From: Gambelia wislizenii
Lineage: Eukaryota > Chordata > Lepidosauria > Squamata > Crotaphytidae
DNA: 64,000 nucleotides
Reading direction: 5' to 3'
Assembly (NCBI GenBank): GCA_030847615.1
Contig: JAUMIR010000003.1
Span: 342,006,256-342,070,255 of the forward strand
Positions 11,917 through 23,825 of the stretch are shown one piece after another (position 1 is the first letter of the stretch; each line of letters starts with the position of its first letter). The translations under genes and the position numbers were made by a program. The notes below the pieces were generated by a model. The model did not search any database. It was not told the DNA's origin and saw only the letters and a list, made by a program, of their open reading frames with translations.

Positions 11917-11918
<2 letters not shown>
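10467..11918 (-). mobile_element. Non-LTR LINE copy B, ORF2 3' half (degenerate)
   Basis: Minus-strand copy of about 1.45 kb. The translated frame (about 11920 down to 10779) shows RT motif A (FVDLTKA.DT), 'NGVKQGCVLSPTLF', an altered catalytic box LLFANDD (copy C has LLFADDD), 'YLGSIIS', 'LLYGSETW' and the family tail 'QLRLAGHVSRMEDHRLPK'. A stretch of about 30 codons before motif A is deleted, joining 'ESKCG' to 'LYVTFVDL'. The 5' end stops at the CA/TA microsatellite and the 3' end lacks the GA tail. The first ten codons of the long frame (VCVC...) are microsatellite, not gene. Confidence 0.85.
10779..11918 (-). pseudogene. LINE ORF2 fragment (reverse transcriptase and C-terminal part)
   Basis: Reverse transcriptase for target-primed retrotransposition. 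The frame is open from the microsatellite edge to 10779 and covers RT fingers/palm to thumb plus the family-specific C-terminal region. The endonuclease is absent by 5' truncation. The missing segment before motif A and the D-to-N change in the FADD box make it inactive. No host gene context. Confidence 0.8.

Positions 11919-11972
<54 letters not shown>
11919..11972. repeat. (CA)n(TA)n compound microsatellite
   Basis: About 16 CA units followed by about 10 TA units, abutting the 5' end of LINE copy B. Confidence 0.95.
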
Positions 11973-12449
11973 ATTTTAAATTTGGAGAGGGGGACTTAAA
12001 ATAAAGAAACGTACAAAAAAAAAAACAGCAGAAAAAGTGTGACCCTTCAGCACTTGGCTAACCTGAGAAGTGGTCGCCCAAGCCAGCTGGAGTTGCCCAC
12101 CTCTGTTCTAGATTCTGCTGCTAGTGCTTGAAGTGGTAGGTTGGCTGTCTGAATTGTCCTCCCTAAAACAACAGCAAAAAGCCTCAGACCTGTTAAGTTT
12201 TATTCCATGATGTGCTAATTTTCTATGTTGTGAAGAGACTTCTCCCCTTCCCCCCAAAGGGGGTCATCACTCATGCTCAGCCTATAAGTGATACATTTCA
12301 AGAAAACAGATTTCATATTGCTGATAGCATAAACTGGTCCTTAATCTTCTTGGATCAATTTATATTAACAGCATAATTAAGTGGTGTTTTTTTTTTTACT
12401 CCACCACTTCAGACGTATGCTGAGCTTGTTCTTAGTCTTCTTGAAATAA
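11973..12449. other. No supported feature
   Basis: Poly-A near 12016 and poly-T near 12387. Nothing else recognised. Confidence 0.4.
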
Positions 12450-12655
12450 AAGACAGTGTGGTGCAGTGGTCTGAGTATTGGACTCTTTGAATTCCCACTT
12501 CGCCATGGAAACCCACTGGGTGGCCTCAAGCAAGTCACAATCTCGCAGCCTCTGAGGAAGACAATGGCAAATCATGCTAAGAAAAGACCATGATAGGTTC
12601 GTCTGAGGGCTGCTTTAAGGCTTTAAATGACTTTAAGGCCCACAACAACAAGAAC
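12450..12655 (+). mobile_element. tRNA-derived SINE, internally deleted
   Basis: Same family as 4975-5210: 'gtggtgcagtggtctgagta', 'ccatggaaacccactggg', 'caagtcacaatctcgcagcc', 'gataggttcgtctgagggc', 'cccacaacaacaag'. The B-box region is shortened ('ttgaattccc'). Confidence 0.85.
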
Positions 12656-14829
12656 AAGTCTTCTTGGAACTTATTTCAGCATTACATACTTTAAGTCCAG
12701 AGAACACTTTATCTAGCCATGCTAGATCAGCCCAATGATGACCTATCTAGCCAAGCATTCTGTTACTCACATTGGCCAATCAAATGTTTCCAGGAAGCTC
12801 ACAAGCAGGATATGACTTTGATAGCAGCCTCCTGCTTCAGTTTTGCAAGAACTGTAATATTCAGAGGTATATTGTCTCTGATTCACAAAGTAAATTATTG
12901 CCATCATGTCTACTATAGCCGTAAAATCATCACAGATCTGTATTGGGCCACTGTCCACATTGACTAGTCTTTGCTTAAACTTTTCTTTCACATAGGTCTG
13001 TCAAGCCAAGGGTCATTCACCCTGTATTTGTGCTTCTGATTTGTTTTTCCTGACCAAAACAATAAAAAAAACCCCAACCTTTATCCCTGTTGAAATTCAT
13101 TTTGTTAGTTCTGGCCCAATTCTTCAACCTGTTAAGGGCATCCTAGGTAACCGATAACTCATAAGAACAAATTAATGACATTTGTAGCTGAGCTTTCCAT
13201 ATATAATTTTGCTTGTTGCTTTACTTCACTACACACAAAAAGGTGCATTAACTTGCACATGTGTGCACACACATTTATGCATTTCAGGGTTCTCTGTGAC
13301 ATGAATGTGTAGTTTACTGTGCCTTATGATATGCATGCCATGCGCACATAACACATTAGCAAGTGATACATTTCCTCTTGCCAATTCATTTCTGCCGTGG
13401 AGATCAGATTATGAAAGGTGAAACCATTAGACAAATGCTAATGCACCCTCATGCCTGGAGCTTGTCCAACAGAACCTGCAGCAGCTGTCAGCCTAATTAA
13501 GCCAGATGTGTGTTAAGTATAAATGGACCTCCCAAGAGGAACAATAACAGACTTTAGATCCTTAGAGAGCTTAAACTACCAGAGGGTATAATATTTCTGA
13601 AGAGAACATCATCCCACCCTTTCCCACTCATTAGTATCATCTTGATTATACTCTATTGATACCTAGTTTTAGAAGGTGGGGGAAGAAAGGGGAATGTTTT
13701 TTCCCCTCCTGTCAGTCCAGAAAAGGGCAGCCCTAGCATTCATTTTCAGACAATCTATTCAATAATGACATTTGATCATTGCTCTCTCTGTTTGTGTCAT
13801 GCTTCACTTCAACTATGTAGCTCATTGAAGAAGAAGAAATGACATTTAAGTGATGCCAGCTTTGTCACCACCAAAGCTTTAAAAGACCTCTGTAAGTCAT
13901 AAAGCTAGTAAAAAAAAATCTTTACAAACCTTTCTTTAAAAATAAAATAAAATTAAAATTAACAGTCATGTAAAAGCCACAGAACAGGGAAATATTCAAG
14001 AATTATGAACATGTCTAATAAGGTAAAATTATGCTACTACTACTACCAATAACATTTAAAAGCATTATACAATTACAGGAAATGATGAATGAAAGGCCAT
14101 ATATTTAGATTTCTATAACATTACTCAGTAATCCATAGAAAAAGGGTGGAGAAAGTGCCAGTCCCAAAATCAATGCCCCCAGGGCATTTTCACCACATTT
14201 TGCTCCCTGGGCCATTTTAGGGCTAGCGGAGGCCTTTTTTTCTAACAGGAAATTACCTGGAAATAGATCTTTTGGGTCATGTCCTGTTTGAAAAAGATCT
14301 CTCCTGGGCCTAGGAATCATGGCAAGATTTATGTACCAAATGCATGTTCATTTAAAAATTATTTGAGATACAGAGATCAGTGTGAAATAAATATAATTGG
14401 CTGGTGTTCTGTTCAGTAATTATGATGTCGTAAGTCTGCCTTACACCACTGCAATTAATTTTTATGGTCATTATGCACACAATGACCAAAAGTTCCCCTA
14501 AAACATTTCTTTTCAATGGTGCAGGCCCCCAACACAGCCATTTCCATGTTGCTGGAGAGCAGGGGAATGAACGTTATGCCTTTTGTATTGTGCTTAGGTA
14601 TAAAATAAGAGCTGGATACATGCTCGCTCATCTCCCTGCTTTCTAGCAAAACAGAAACAGGTGTGTGTTGGATGGGTGGGAAGGGAGTCTGCACTGCTGA
14701 AATGGTAGGGTTGGTGGGGGAGTTACATCAGGAGCTCCATGTAGCTACACCAGGACATGTAGCTACATTTCCGCAGCTACATCTTCCAATTCAGGATCTT
14801 GGTCAATCATCCCTTACTTTCTGCACATG
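12656..14829. other. Long stretch with no supported feature
   Basis: Over 2 kb with no repeat I recognise and no coding signal, so it may be single-copy intergenic or intronic DNA. A short A-rich run lies near 13911-13960. Confidence 0.45.
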
Positions 14830-14852
14830 ACACTGCTATTAAAGCATAACTA
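14830..14852 (+). repeat. Short repeat, left part (split by mariner)
   Basis: 'actgctattaaagcataacta' matches 'tgctagtaaaggcacaacta' at about 17905-17924. It continues after the mariner at 16191. The TA at 14851-14852 is the duplicated target. Confidence 0.65.
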
Positions 14853-15045
14853 CGAGGACTGTCTATTAAATAACGAGACTGTGTTTCTACCTTTCAGACA
14901 AATCAGGGAGAACTGATTGTGAATGCTTGAGTGGTGACCCTGAACATATCTGAACAAGCATGACAAACATCAACAGTCTCGGCTATTCAGTTAATTGTCA
15001 GTCGTCATTTAAAGCAGCTGTGTTGTGTGTTGTGTGCTGGAAAAA

Positions 15046-16105
<1,060 letters not shown>

Positions 16106-16190
16106 TGAAGGGGACAAGCATTAGAATTGTAATACATATAAATAAAGATGGGCTATTGTATCAGTCTCATTATTTAATAGACAGACCTCG

Positions 16191-16286
16191 TACATGGGCA
16201 GCTTCAAAAGTTGCCTCCCCCATCCAAACTGCTAATAAAACCTATCAAAGAGAAAATGGGATGTAATCTGAACTTGTAGTGACTAA
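16191..16286 (+). repeat. Short repeat, right part after mariner
   Basis: 'catgggcag.ttcaaaagtt', 'ctaataaaa', 'tcaaagag.aaatgggatg', 'atctgaac' match 17923-18006. It is the continuation of 14830-14852. Confidence 0.65.
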
Positions 16287-16637
16287 GGAGATTTTCAGAT
16301 GCCTCTTTCAGCGTCTTGCCACGCAAGCAGCCTCCGGAGCAGTAAGGAGGCTGCTGCGCGGCAAGGGGTCCATTTTGGACAACGCCGTTTCTCTCTCAGC
16401 GTTGTCCCTGACTCTTGTGGCTAGCATTGGAGGCGGCCATGCTGTTTTTTACTCACGGACAACTTCCGTGAATGAAAAACAGCACGGCTGCCTCCAATGC
16501 TAGCCGCAAGAGTCATGGACGCCGCCGAGAGAGAAATGGCGTCATCCAAAATGGATCCCTTGCCACGCAGCAGCCTCCTTACTGCTCCGGAGGCTGCTTG
16601 CGCGTCAAGACGCTGAAAGAGGTGCCTGAAAATCTCC
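16287..16637. mobile_element. Palindromic MITE P4
   Basis: A 351 bp inverted repeat, GGAGATTTTCAGATGCC to 'ggtgcctgaaaatctcc', preceded by TAA (right flank ACA, so the duplication is not clean). Each arm holds an inner hairpin ('gcaagcagcctcc' with 'ggaggctgctgcgc') and an internal terminal-like core 'attttgga.gacgcc' about 85 bp in. The centre is 'actcacgg...ccgtga'. Both overlapping frames here are palindrome artefacts. Confidence 0.88.
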
Positions 16638-17007
16638 ACAGAAAGAGATTTTAGGATTGTGATAGATAGCTCAATGAAAATGTTGTCCTGGTGTATGACT
16701 GCTACTGCCAAGAAGAAAAAAGAAAAAGAAAAAAGAAATTCCATATTGGGCAATGAAATAATTGAAAAAAAAATGCCAGTACTGTAATGTCTTCATACAG
16801 ATCCATGGTGTCACAACATCTGAAATACTGTGTGCAATTTTGTACATGTACCTTTAAAAAAGGATATTGTAGAGCTACTAAAGATACAGAAAAGGGCAAT
16901 GAAAATGATTAATGTAGTGGAGCAACTGTCTTGGAAGGAAAGGTTATAACATATGAGGTTGTTCAGAACAGAAAAAGACAAGTGGGAAGGACCTGCTAGA
17001 TATATAT
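16638..17007. other. No confident feature
   Basis: A-rich stretch at 16710-16770. 'aaaagggcaatgaaaatgatt' and 'cttggaaggaaaggttataac' near 16892-16950 may be LINE-derived but I cannot assign them. Confidence 0.4.
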
Positions 17008-17275
17008 ACTGGTCCCTCCTACCCCCTGTATCCATGGAACCAGTATCCACAGTTTCAGTTACCATGGCAGAAAAAATAGGGACGCATACCATAGAGTCAC
17101 ACTGGAAAATGCCTAGAGAGGTGTCCTCTCTAGGAATTGCTAGGTCCTCCAATGCAACTCTATCGTATATTTGTTCCAGAAGTTATTTATTTTAATAGTG
17201 TTTGCTATTATCAGTGGTTTCACTTATAAATGGTAAGTCCAGGAACTTTTCCCCTGTGGATGGTGGGAGAGGATC
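17008..17275. mobile_element. Tigger-like MITE fragment
   Basis: Contains 'ccccctgtatccatgg', then the family centre 'tgcctagagaggtgtcctct' with its mirror 'ctaggaattgctaggtcctcc', and 'agtggtttcacttataaatggtaagtcc'. It is the inverse of 42291-42533. Ends are poorly preserved. Confidence 0.55.
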
Positions 17276-17289
17276 TCCACGATGTGGAG

Positions 17290-17375
17290 ATCCTCCATGG
17301 AACCTATAGTTTTCCATGGAGGGTAAATATAGGTTACCCTCCATGGAACCTATAGTTTTCCATGGAGGGTAAATA
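17290..17375. repeat. Two tandem copies of a small palindromic unit
   Basis: 'ccatggaacctatagttttc' followed by 'catggagggtaaata' occurs at about 17295-17330 and again at 17341-17375. Each unit is itself a hairpin (ccatgga / tccatgg). Confidence 0.8.
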
Positions 17376-17904
17376 GTGGAAGATCCAGGACAGATAGAAG
17401 AAAAAGCACTTCTTTGCATAAACATAGAATTGAATGCATAGACATAGAATTCATTGTCATAAGATGTAAGTTATGGCTTGGTTGTTAAAAATATTTTATA
17501 GACCATCTTAGAAGAGCAGCTGGATATAAATATTTAATGCTGTGACTTCCACAGTTCCTTTCGGCTGCTTTCTGAAGGTCTACTTTCCCCAACCTGATAT
17601 TTGATGGAAAGACTGAACTGCAATTCTTATGATCCTGAGCCTGCATATCCAAAGGATGTGGAACCTTCCAGATATTTTGAATTACTTTTTCAACATGTTG
17701 GCCAGGAGTGAGGGGAGTGAGAGATATATCTATGAAAGACTAAGTTCTTAACCTCAGTTGCCATCTGCTGTAACATAAAGCACTGTTGGCAGATTCATGG
17801 CAATTCATTGTAAGATTATTATTCTTTTTGATTTATACATTTTTACAGATATTTTCATCTGGTGAGTTTTCCCTTATGGATTTTATTATTATTATTATTC
17901 TTGT
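17376..17904. other. No supported feature
   Basis: Includes an (ATT)n run at about 17883-17898. Nothing else recognised. Confidence 0.4.
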
Positions 17905-18006
17905 GCTAGTAAAGGCACAACTACATGGGCAGATTCAAAAGTTAACCTTTCCCTCAAAACAATGCTAATAAAATGTGTCAAAGAGGAAATGGGATGAGAT
18001 CTGAAC
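17905..18006 (+). repeat. Short repeat, uninterrupted copy (mariner empty site)
   Basis: Reads 'gcacaactacatgggcag' straight through the TA at which the mariner sits in the 14830/16191 copy, then continues in parallel for about 80 bp. Confidence 0.7.
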
Positions 18007-18254
18007 TTTTGAAATTGTTTTTATGTTCATTTAATTATTTAACAATTTAAATACTTTAATTATAATTTAATTATGAGATTCAATTACAAGATTACAACAT
18101 TTTAAAATTTTATTTGTATTTTATTGTTGGTTGCCTAAATAAAGTGGTACTCCAGGCAACTAGCAGTAAAAAATAAAAATAAAAAAATAAAATAAAAATA
18201 TTATAACCTTGCAATTGAATTCACAAACAAACAAACATTGTTATTTTAATGTGA

Positions 18255-18430
18255 AGTGTAAGGCTTTCACAGCTGGCATCCATAGGTTTTTTGTGTTTTT
18301 TTTCCTGGCCTGTGAGGCCATCTTCTGGAAGAGTTTATTCCTGATGTTTCACCTGCATCTTCACATCTTCAGAGAATGGTAGCAGTGTGGATGTGTAGGG
18401 TTTATATACTGTAAGTCCCTATTGGAGAGG
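18255..18430 (-). mobile_element. Penelope-like repeat, outer left arm (split by LINE)
   Basis: Inverse of 20805-20960: 'aggctttcacagctggcatc', 'ctggcctgtgaggccat', 'aagagtttattcctgatg', 'tttcacctgcatctt'. It is the outer part of the left arm of a large palindrome whose inner part resumes at 20441 after LINE copy C. TTGGAGAGG at 18422-18430 is repeated at 20441-20449. Assignment to Penelope-like elements rests on the hammerhead-type motif of the right arm. Confidence 0.6.
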
Positions 18431-20440
18431 CTCTGGCTTTTCTTCGCAAACGTAGATTTAGGAAGGACTCATCCCACGCTTTCTGCAACTGTGCCGAAGA
18501 CTAAAAAGGCCAATCCGAGATAAACAAGTCCGGTTGCAGAAAGCACAGCAGAAGGTCTCCCTTGGCTGATGTTTCTGGGTTGTGATTCTTTCTACGTTGT
18601 CATTTCTCTTCAAGACTTGTTCGGCGTGAGTTCTCAAATAAGGCTGCAGCATTGTGGATAGTGCATCTCCATGCCTCCCGATGTGAGGCCAGGGCAGACC
18701 ATTGTTGGTGATCAATTTGGCCGAGCCTGAGGTGTTGTTTCAGGGAGTCCTTGTATCGTTTTTTTGGAGTGCCTATTTCATGCTGTCCCATGCCGAGTTC
18801 ACCGTAGAGTACTATTTTTGGGAGGCGATGGTTCTCCGTCCTAGAAATGTGCTCTGCCCACACAGCAGTGTTCTCAATGTCATGGCCTCAATGCTGGTGA
18901 TCCCTGCTTGCTCAAGGACAGCAACATTCGTCACATAGTCAGTCCAATGTATATTTAGGATTGTGTGTATACAGCGCTGATGAAAGTGTTCAAGGAGTCG
19001 TAGGTGGTGACAATAGGTGACCCATGTTTCAGATCCATAAAGGAGAATAGACAGTACAATGGCTCTATACACACTGATTTTTGTGCTTCTCCTCAGGTGT
19101 TTATTACTCCAGACTCTTTTGTGAAGTCTTCCAAATGCGCTATGTGCCTTTGCTAATCTGTGATCGATCTCTTTGTCAATCTTGGCATCTGAGGAGATGA
19201 TGCTTCCCAGGTAGGTGAACTGCTGAACGGAATTGAGCACAGATTTGCCGATGGCAATGTGGGGATGGTGGTGTTCGTCCTGTGTTGCAGGCTGATAAAG
19301 AACTTCCGTTTTCTTCAGGTTGACTTCCAGCCCAAACAGCTCTGCAGCTGTTGTGAAGCAGGATGTTAGATGCTTGCAGAGCTGTTTCTGTGTGGGCAAC
19401 AAGGGCATCATCATCAGCGAAGAGCAGCTCATGGACTAAATAGTTTAGAGTCTTAGTGTAAGCCCTCAGGCAGCTTAAGTTAAACAAGCTACCATCAGTA
19501 CGGTAACGTATATATATACCGTCATCTTCTTCGAGCTCTGCCATAGCCTTTTGGAGCATCATGCCGAAGAAGATTGTAAATAAAGTTGGAGCAAGAACAC
19601 AACCTTGCTTCACTCCATTAGTTATTAGAAAGGGCTCTGAAAGAGCATCGCCATATCTGACTTGACCGCGCTGGCCCTCGTGTAGCAAGATAATCATTTT
19701 AAGGAATTTGGGGGGACATCCTAGTCTTTCCAGGATCTGCCACAGACCTTTTCTATCCACAGTGTCAAAGGCTTTGGTGAGGTCAACAAATGTTACATAG
19801 AGATCCTTGTTCTGCTCCCTACATTTTTCTTGCAGTTGTCTGAGGGCAAATACCATATCTGTAGTACTCCTATTGGCTCTGAAGCCACATTGGCTTTCAG
19901 GAAGAAGTTCTTCTGCAATAGCAGGAACTCATCTGTTCATTTGTATCCTTGCAAGGATTTTTCCAGCAATAGAGAGCAGTGTTATGGCTTGATAGTTTGA
20001 GCAATCGAATTTTGCTCCTTTTTTCTTGGATAGGGTGATGATGACTTCATCTCGGAGATCTGATGGCAGTTCCCCTTTTCCTCAGCAATTCACAAGGAGT
20101 TGGTGGAATTTATCATGGAGTGCATGACCTCCGTGTTTCCAAACTTCAGGTGGGATTCCATCAATCCCAGCTGCCTTGCCGTTTTTCATCTGCTGTATGG
20201 CCTTAAGGGTCGCTTCCAAAATGGGAGCTATGTCCAATTCATTTTTCATCGGTTTTTGTATCATATGTTGGATAGCTGAGCCTTGGACTACTCGGTTGGC
20301 ACTAAAGATACTTTGAAAATGTTCAGCCCATCGATTCAGGATGGAGGCTCTATCATTAATTAATTGACCATCTGTACTGTATAAGGAGCTTTGGACCTGA
20401 TAAGTAGGTCCAAACACTGCTTTAAGAGCTTCATAACATG
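18431..20440 (-). mobile_element. Non-LTR LINE copy C (~2.0 kb, longest copy)
   Basis: 5'-truncated minus-strand copy flanked by the 9 bp duplication TTGGAGAGG. It begins (high coordinates) in the region upstream of RT ('GKAAGIDGIPPEVWKHGG') and runs through RT and the C-terminal finger-like region to the 'agccagag' tail. The coding sequence is broken by stops and by a frameshift near 19373, where an inserted base run separates the two long frames. This is the best local reference for the family. Confidence 0.9.
18458..20417 (-). pseudogene. LINE ORF2 pseudogene, copy C
   Basis: Reverse transcriptase of the LINE, read on the minus strand in at least four pieces: 20417-20082 (pre-RT and RT start, 'NGKAAGIDGIPPEVW'), 19856-19176 (motif A 'FVDLTKAFDTV', 'NGVKQGCVLAPTLF', catalytic LLFADDDAL), 19432-18812 ('FTYLGSIISSDAKIDKEI', 'LLYGSETWVTY') and 18863-18458 ('HRLPKIVLYGEL', 'KRYKDSLKQHL', C-terminal 'FCNRTCLSRIGL'). 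The last segment looks like a CxxC/H finger, as in related endonuclease-reverse transcriptases. The RT active-site Asp pair is intact, but stops and frameshifts kill the copy. Endonuclease is not included. Confidence 0.82.
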
Positions 20441-20600
20441 TTGGAGAGGATTAGCATGTAAATTTGTGTATTCAGTAGTTGGATTTCCAGTTCTTAGGAT
20501 ATGCGAGGGGGATTAGTGTCTATTTAGCTCATGGTCCATTTTCTGCTGGGAAGCCTCTGTCCCTGGGGAAAGTTCATTTGCATGTGTTGAGTTTACTAAA
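20441..20600 (-). mobile_element. Penelope-like palindrome, inner left arm
   Basis: Pairs with 20650-20812 ('gaggattagcatgtaaattt' against the complement of 'aaatttaaatgttaatcctc'; also 'ggggattagtgtctatttag', 'ttcatttgcatgtgttgag'). With 18255-18430 it makes the full left arm. Confidence 0.7.
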
Positions 20601-20649
20601 AGTAAACAAAGTTTGGCTATCAGTCCTGAAAAACACCAAAATAAAAACT

Positions 20650-20985
20650 CAACACATGCAAATGAACTTCCCCCAGGGACAGGGGGCTTCCCAGCAGACA
20701 ATGGACCATGAGCTAAATAGACACTAATCCCCCTCACATATCCTCCCACCCTAAGAACTGGACATCCTACAACTTAATACACAAATTTAAATGTTAATCC
20801 TCTTCAACAGGGACTCACATTTTATAAACCCCACACACCCACACTGCCACCATTCTCTGAAGATGCCAGCCACAGATGCAGGTGAAACGTCAGGAATAAA
20901 CTCTTCCAGAACACGGCCTCACAGCCTGGAAAAAAACCCCACAAAAAACCTATTGGTTTTTTTAGGCTGCCACTATTTCTTTACT
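20650..20985 (+). mobile_element. Penelope-like palindrome, right arm, with hammerhead-type motif
   Basis: Uninterrupted right arm. At 20857 it has CTGAAGA, then 'gccagc' and 'gcaggt' that can pair as stem II around a 'cacagat' loop, then GAAACGTC at 20884-20891. This is the core layout (CUGANGA, stem II, GAAA) of hammerhead ribozymes reported from Penelope-like retroelements. One stem II mismatch suggests reduced or lost activity. The left-arm version near 18340 is more degraded. Family call is from memory of this motif. Confidence 0.6.
20857..20891 (+). ncRNA. Hammerhead ribozyme-like motif
   Basis: CTGAAGA (20857-20863), potential stem II gccagc/gcaggt, then GAAAC (20884-20888). Stem I and III partners are not demonstrated. 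Likely a relic. Confidence 0.45.
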
Positions 20986-21477
20986 GGGCTCCTGTACCTT
21001 TAAGAACTGCCTGACATGTAGAGATGTAGCGCTGAAGCTTTTTCCTGGCAGAGGAGAACTTAAAAAAAAAAAAAGACTTCTAGCACTGGACACAGCCCCT
21101 GATGTTTATACTGTGTCAATCAAAATCATGTGTTTCCATGCCTATAATATCTTCAAAATTGTGAAGCAGAGCTTCCAGATCCAGCAGGCTATATGTCAAT
21201 AGTTGGAGGGCAGCCCACCCCTTCTGTAGACTACTGTTAGGAGCAAGGAACTGAACTTTATCAGGGTGAACAACTGTAGCCCTCAAGATGGTTGGGGCCT
21301 ATTACTCCTGTTAGCCCTCATCAGAATACTAGGGCTACTAGAGGTTGCACCCCAACAATATCCAGAAGGCCACTGTTGATCATTTCCTGGTCTACACAGA
21401 CCTTAGATGTCTGATTTAACAGGGTCTATCTTGTCCTAAATCCACTGTTCACCTCAGTGAGTAAGCCTAGGGCCCAT
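20986..21477. other. No supported feature
   Basis: Poly-A run at 21061-21074. Nothing else recognised. Confidence 0.4.
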
Positions 21478-21692
21478 TCTCACTACAAAATTATAGCACT
21501 TTGACTCCACTTTAACTGCCATGGCCCCATACTATGAAATCCTGGGATTTGTAGTTTAGCTAGGGATTAGAGTGCTCTGGCAGATAATTCTAGCCCCCTG
21601 CCCCCGCTAAAATGCCAATGCCAGGATTCCATAGGAGGGATCATGGTTGTTTAAGTGGAATAATACTGTAGTGAGAATGGATCTTCTCTTAC
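21478..21692. mobile_element. hAT-like palindromic MITE
   Basis: Ends 'cccattctcactacaaaatt' and 'tactgtagtgagaatgg'. The body has the common squamate pattern 'ccactttaactgccatgg', 'tcctgggatttgtagttt' and its inverse 'ccaggattccatagg', 'aagtggaataatac'. Non-coding. Confidence 0.75.
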
Positions 21693-21696
21693 GGCC

Positions 21697-21916
21697 TTTT
21701 CACACAACACCATTATAGTGCTATGATCCTACTTTAATTACCATGTCTCCATCCAATAGAATCCTGGGATTTTCAGTTTAGGAAGGGCATTTAGAATTCT
21801 CTCTCAACAAGCTCTAGTGTCCCACATAACTACAATTCCCAGGTTTCCATAGGATGTTGCTATTTGGCAGTGGAATCATGGTGCTATAAATCTATAGTGT
21901 GAAAAGACAGCCTATC
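21697..21916. mobile_element. hAT-like palindromic MITE, second copy
   Basis: Ends 'ccttttcacacaacacca' and 'tatagtgtgaaaagac', inner 'tcctgggattttcagttta' with inverse 'actacaattcccagg'. Adjacent to the previous copy but diverged. Confidence 0.75.
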
Positions 21917-22770
21917 AATGGAATTTATGTGCAATTTGATTTACCAAGTTTCCATTGATTCAGTGGGCCTACTCTAGTTCTCTAACAACTGAGTTTAGGT
22001 CATAACATTCTTATGACAGGTTGAATTTCTCATAGTCACTACTGTGTAGGCAACAAAAGACTGTGTTTTAACCCTTGGTGTTAAGAGTTGAGCTAATTCT
22101 TCCAGACAGATTTATCTGCTGTAAAATGAGGACTGGAATCTAGGATTATCACTTGTCTCTGCCCCCTTCCACTGCCAGGGCGCCTGTGACTTTAACAGAA
22201 ATATGATAGGTGCCAGCTTTTCCCGGCACTAGGGTACAGTGATGGATAAATCTACAGCTGTTGGTTTTTGTCCACTGTGAAGGCATTCAAATGGTATGCC
22301 TATTTCATTTAATGATTTTATTAACGTTTCATACTTATGGCAACTCTAGACTCTTCCTTGGGATATGTGTTCCAGGGTATGAAAAAGTTATCCAAAGCAA
22401 ACTTGGAGGAGAAAAATAACTGAAACCAACCATTTCTCTCCAAATTTGGAGAGTGCCTTCTATTTTTGTACCACCCCCAGATCATCCAGACTGAAGGGAA
22501 CAAAGCTGAGCCTTTGCCACAGTATGGAATTTGACGCAAGTCTATTGGGGGCAGCAACAGTGCTCTAAAATTTGTGAGAACTCTTTGCCATCCTGAGAAT
22601 TAAAAGTCCGCAGTCTGCTTTTCTCCCTCCACTGTGCTAATAATCTGTTAAGCACCATTCTCCAAGCTATTGTGAAAAATTATTAGAATAACTGGGCTAT
22701 GAAACCAGTGGCTCTCGAGTCTCCATCATCCCCAGCCAGCCTAGACAGTGATGAGAGATAACTGTAGGAG
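21917..22770. other. No supported feature
   Basis: Nothing recognised before the gypsy remnant. Confidence 0.4.
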
Positions 22771-22822
22771 TGTCAGGATGGCCTGCCCAGCCATCAGGGA
22801 CTGGTGACCTCTCTGCTGAAGG

Positions 22823-23662
22823 GTGGTGGGGCCGTTGCGTATGCCTACCTGGATGTCATCGTTATCTTCCCTGATGACGGGTGATTGCCTGCATCACCTG
22901 GTGACAGCCTTTAAACGGATCCAAGCCGCCAATACGACTGTCAAGGCAAGGAAGTGCCAGTGGGAGCTGGACAGAATGACTTACCTTGACCATGGGGTGA
23001 GTCAGGGGACCATCCCTCCATTGCAACTGAAAGTGGATGCTAACCAGGATTGGCCTACCTGGTGCATCAAGAAGTCTGTGCAGTTCTTCCTCGGGCGGGC
23101 GGGAGACTACTGGAGGCTCGGGCCTTGGTACCACCAGGTGGCTGCTCCATGTACAGATTTGCCTGGGTCCAAGGAACCTGACCTGGTGAAGTGGACAGCA
23201 GATTGTCAGGAAGCTTTAGGCCACCTCAAATGTGCCCTCATGTCAGCTCCAGTCCTGATGGCGCCAGACTTCGACAAGCTGCTCATCGTGGCTTCAGATG
23301 CTTCTGACAGAGGAGTTGGTGCAGTGTTGACGCAAGACTGTCTGGATGGCGTCTAGCATCCCGTCCTGTTCCTTGCCCAGGAGTTGGATGTCTGGGAGTT
23401 GATTTGGTCTATCCCAGAGAAGGACTGCTATGCCATTGTCTATGCGCTGGACAAGCTAAGACCGTACATTTGGGGATGGCGCTTCACTCTTCAGACTGAC
23501 CATGCCGCTCTATGTTGGCTCCACGCAATCCAAGGAGCTACTGACAAGTTACTCCAGTGGAGCTTATCTCTGCAAGACTTTGACTTTGATATCCAGCATG
23601 TTGCAGGCACCTCCAACATGGTTTTTGACTCTCTCTCACGCAAGGGACTGGCAGGAGGGTAG
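22823..23662 (+). pseudogene. Ty3/gypsy RT-RNase H fragment
   Basis: Retrotransposon polymerase remnant. One frame runs the whole 840 bp with a single TAG at 23354. It starts around the RT active site, where the expected YLDD reads YLDV (about 22844), which would abolish catalysis. Then come RT thumb sequence ('RIQAANTTVKARKCQWELDR', 'YLDHGVS') and the connection ('WTADCQEALGHLKCAL'). RNase H follows with 'IVASDASDRGVGAVLTQ', 'EKDCYAIVYALDKLRPYI', 'TDHAALCWL' and 'NMVFDSLSR'. Integrase does not follow. Close to clean apart from the stop and the lost Asp, so not very old. Confidence 0.85.
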
Positions 23663-23825
23663 AGAGGGGCGCTGTCCATACTGTCTGTGCTTATGATTTC
23701 ACTGTACTGTTCATTTTTCTTACATGTTTAACCTTTTCTTTTACTTTAGCTAACCGGTAGAAATCCCATCTGCTTTGGTCCTACTTTCAGCATTCCAGAC
23801 CGTCTGAGATTTGGTGGGGGGGCGT

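Noticed and set aside
11919..11951. N-terminal VCVCVC peptide of the long frame over LINE copy B
   Set aside because: Translation of the CA microsatellite next to the LINE.
10779..11951. LINE copy B considered as a host gene with RT homology
   Set aside because: Several other copies of the same sequence in the window, 5' truncation, lost active-site Asp and internal deletion all indicate a retrotransposon.
16279..16753. Paired frames on both strands with similar peptides
   Set aside because: They are the two arms of palindrome P4 read in opposite directions, not genes.
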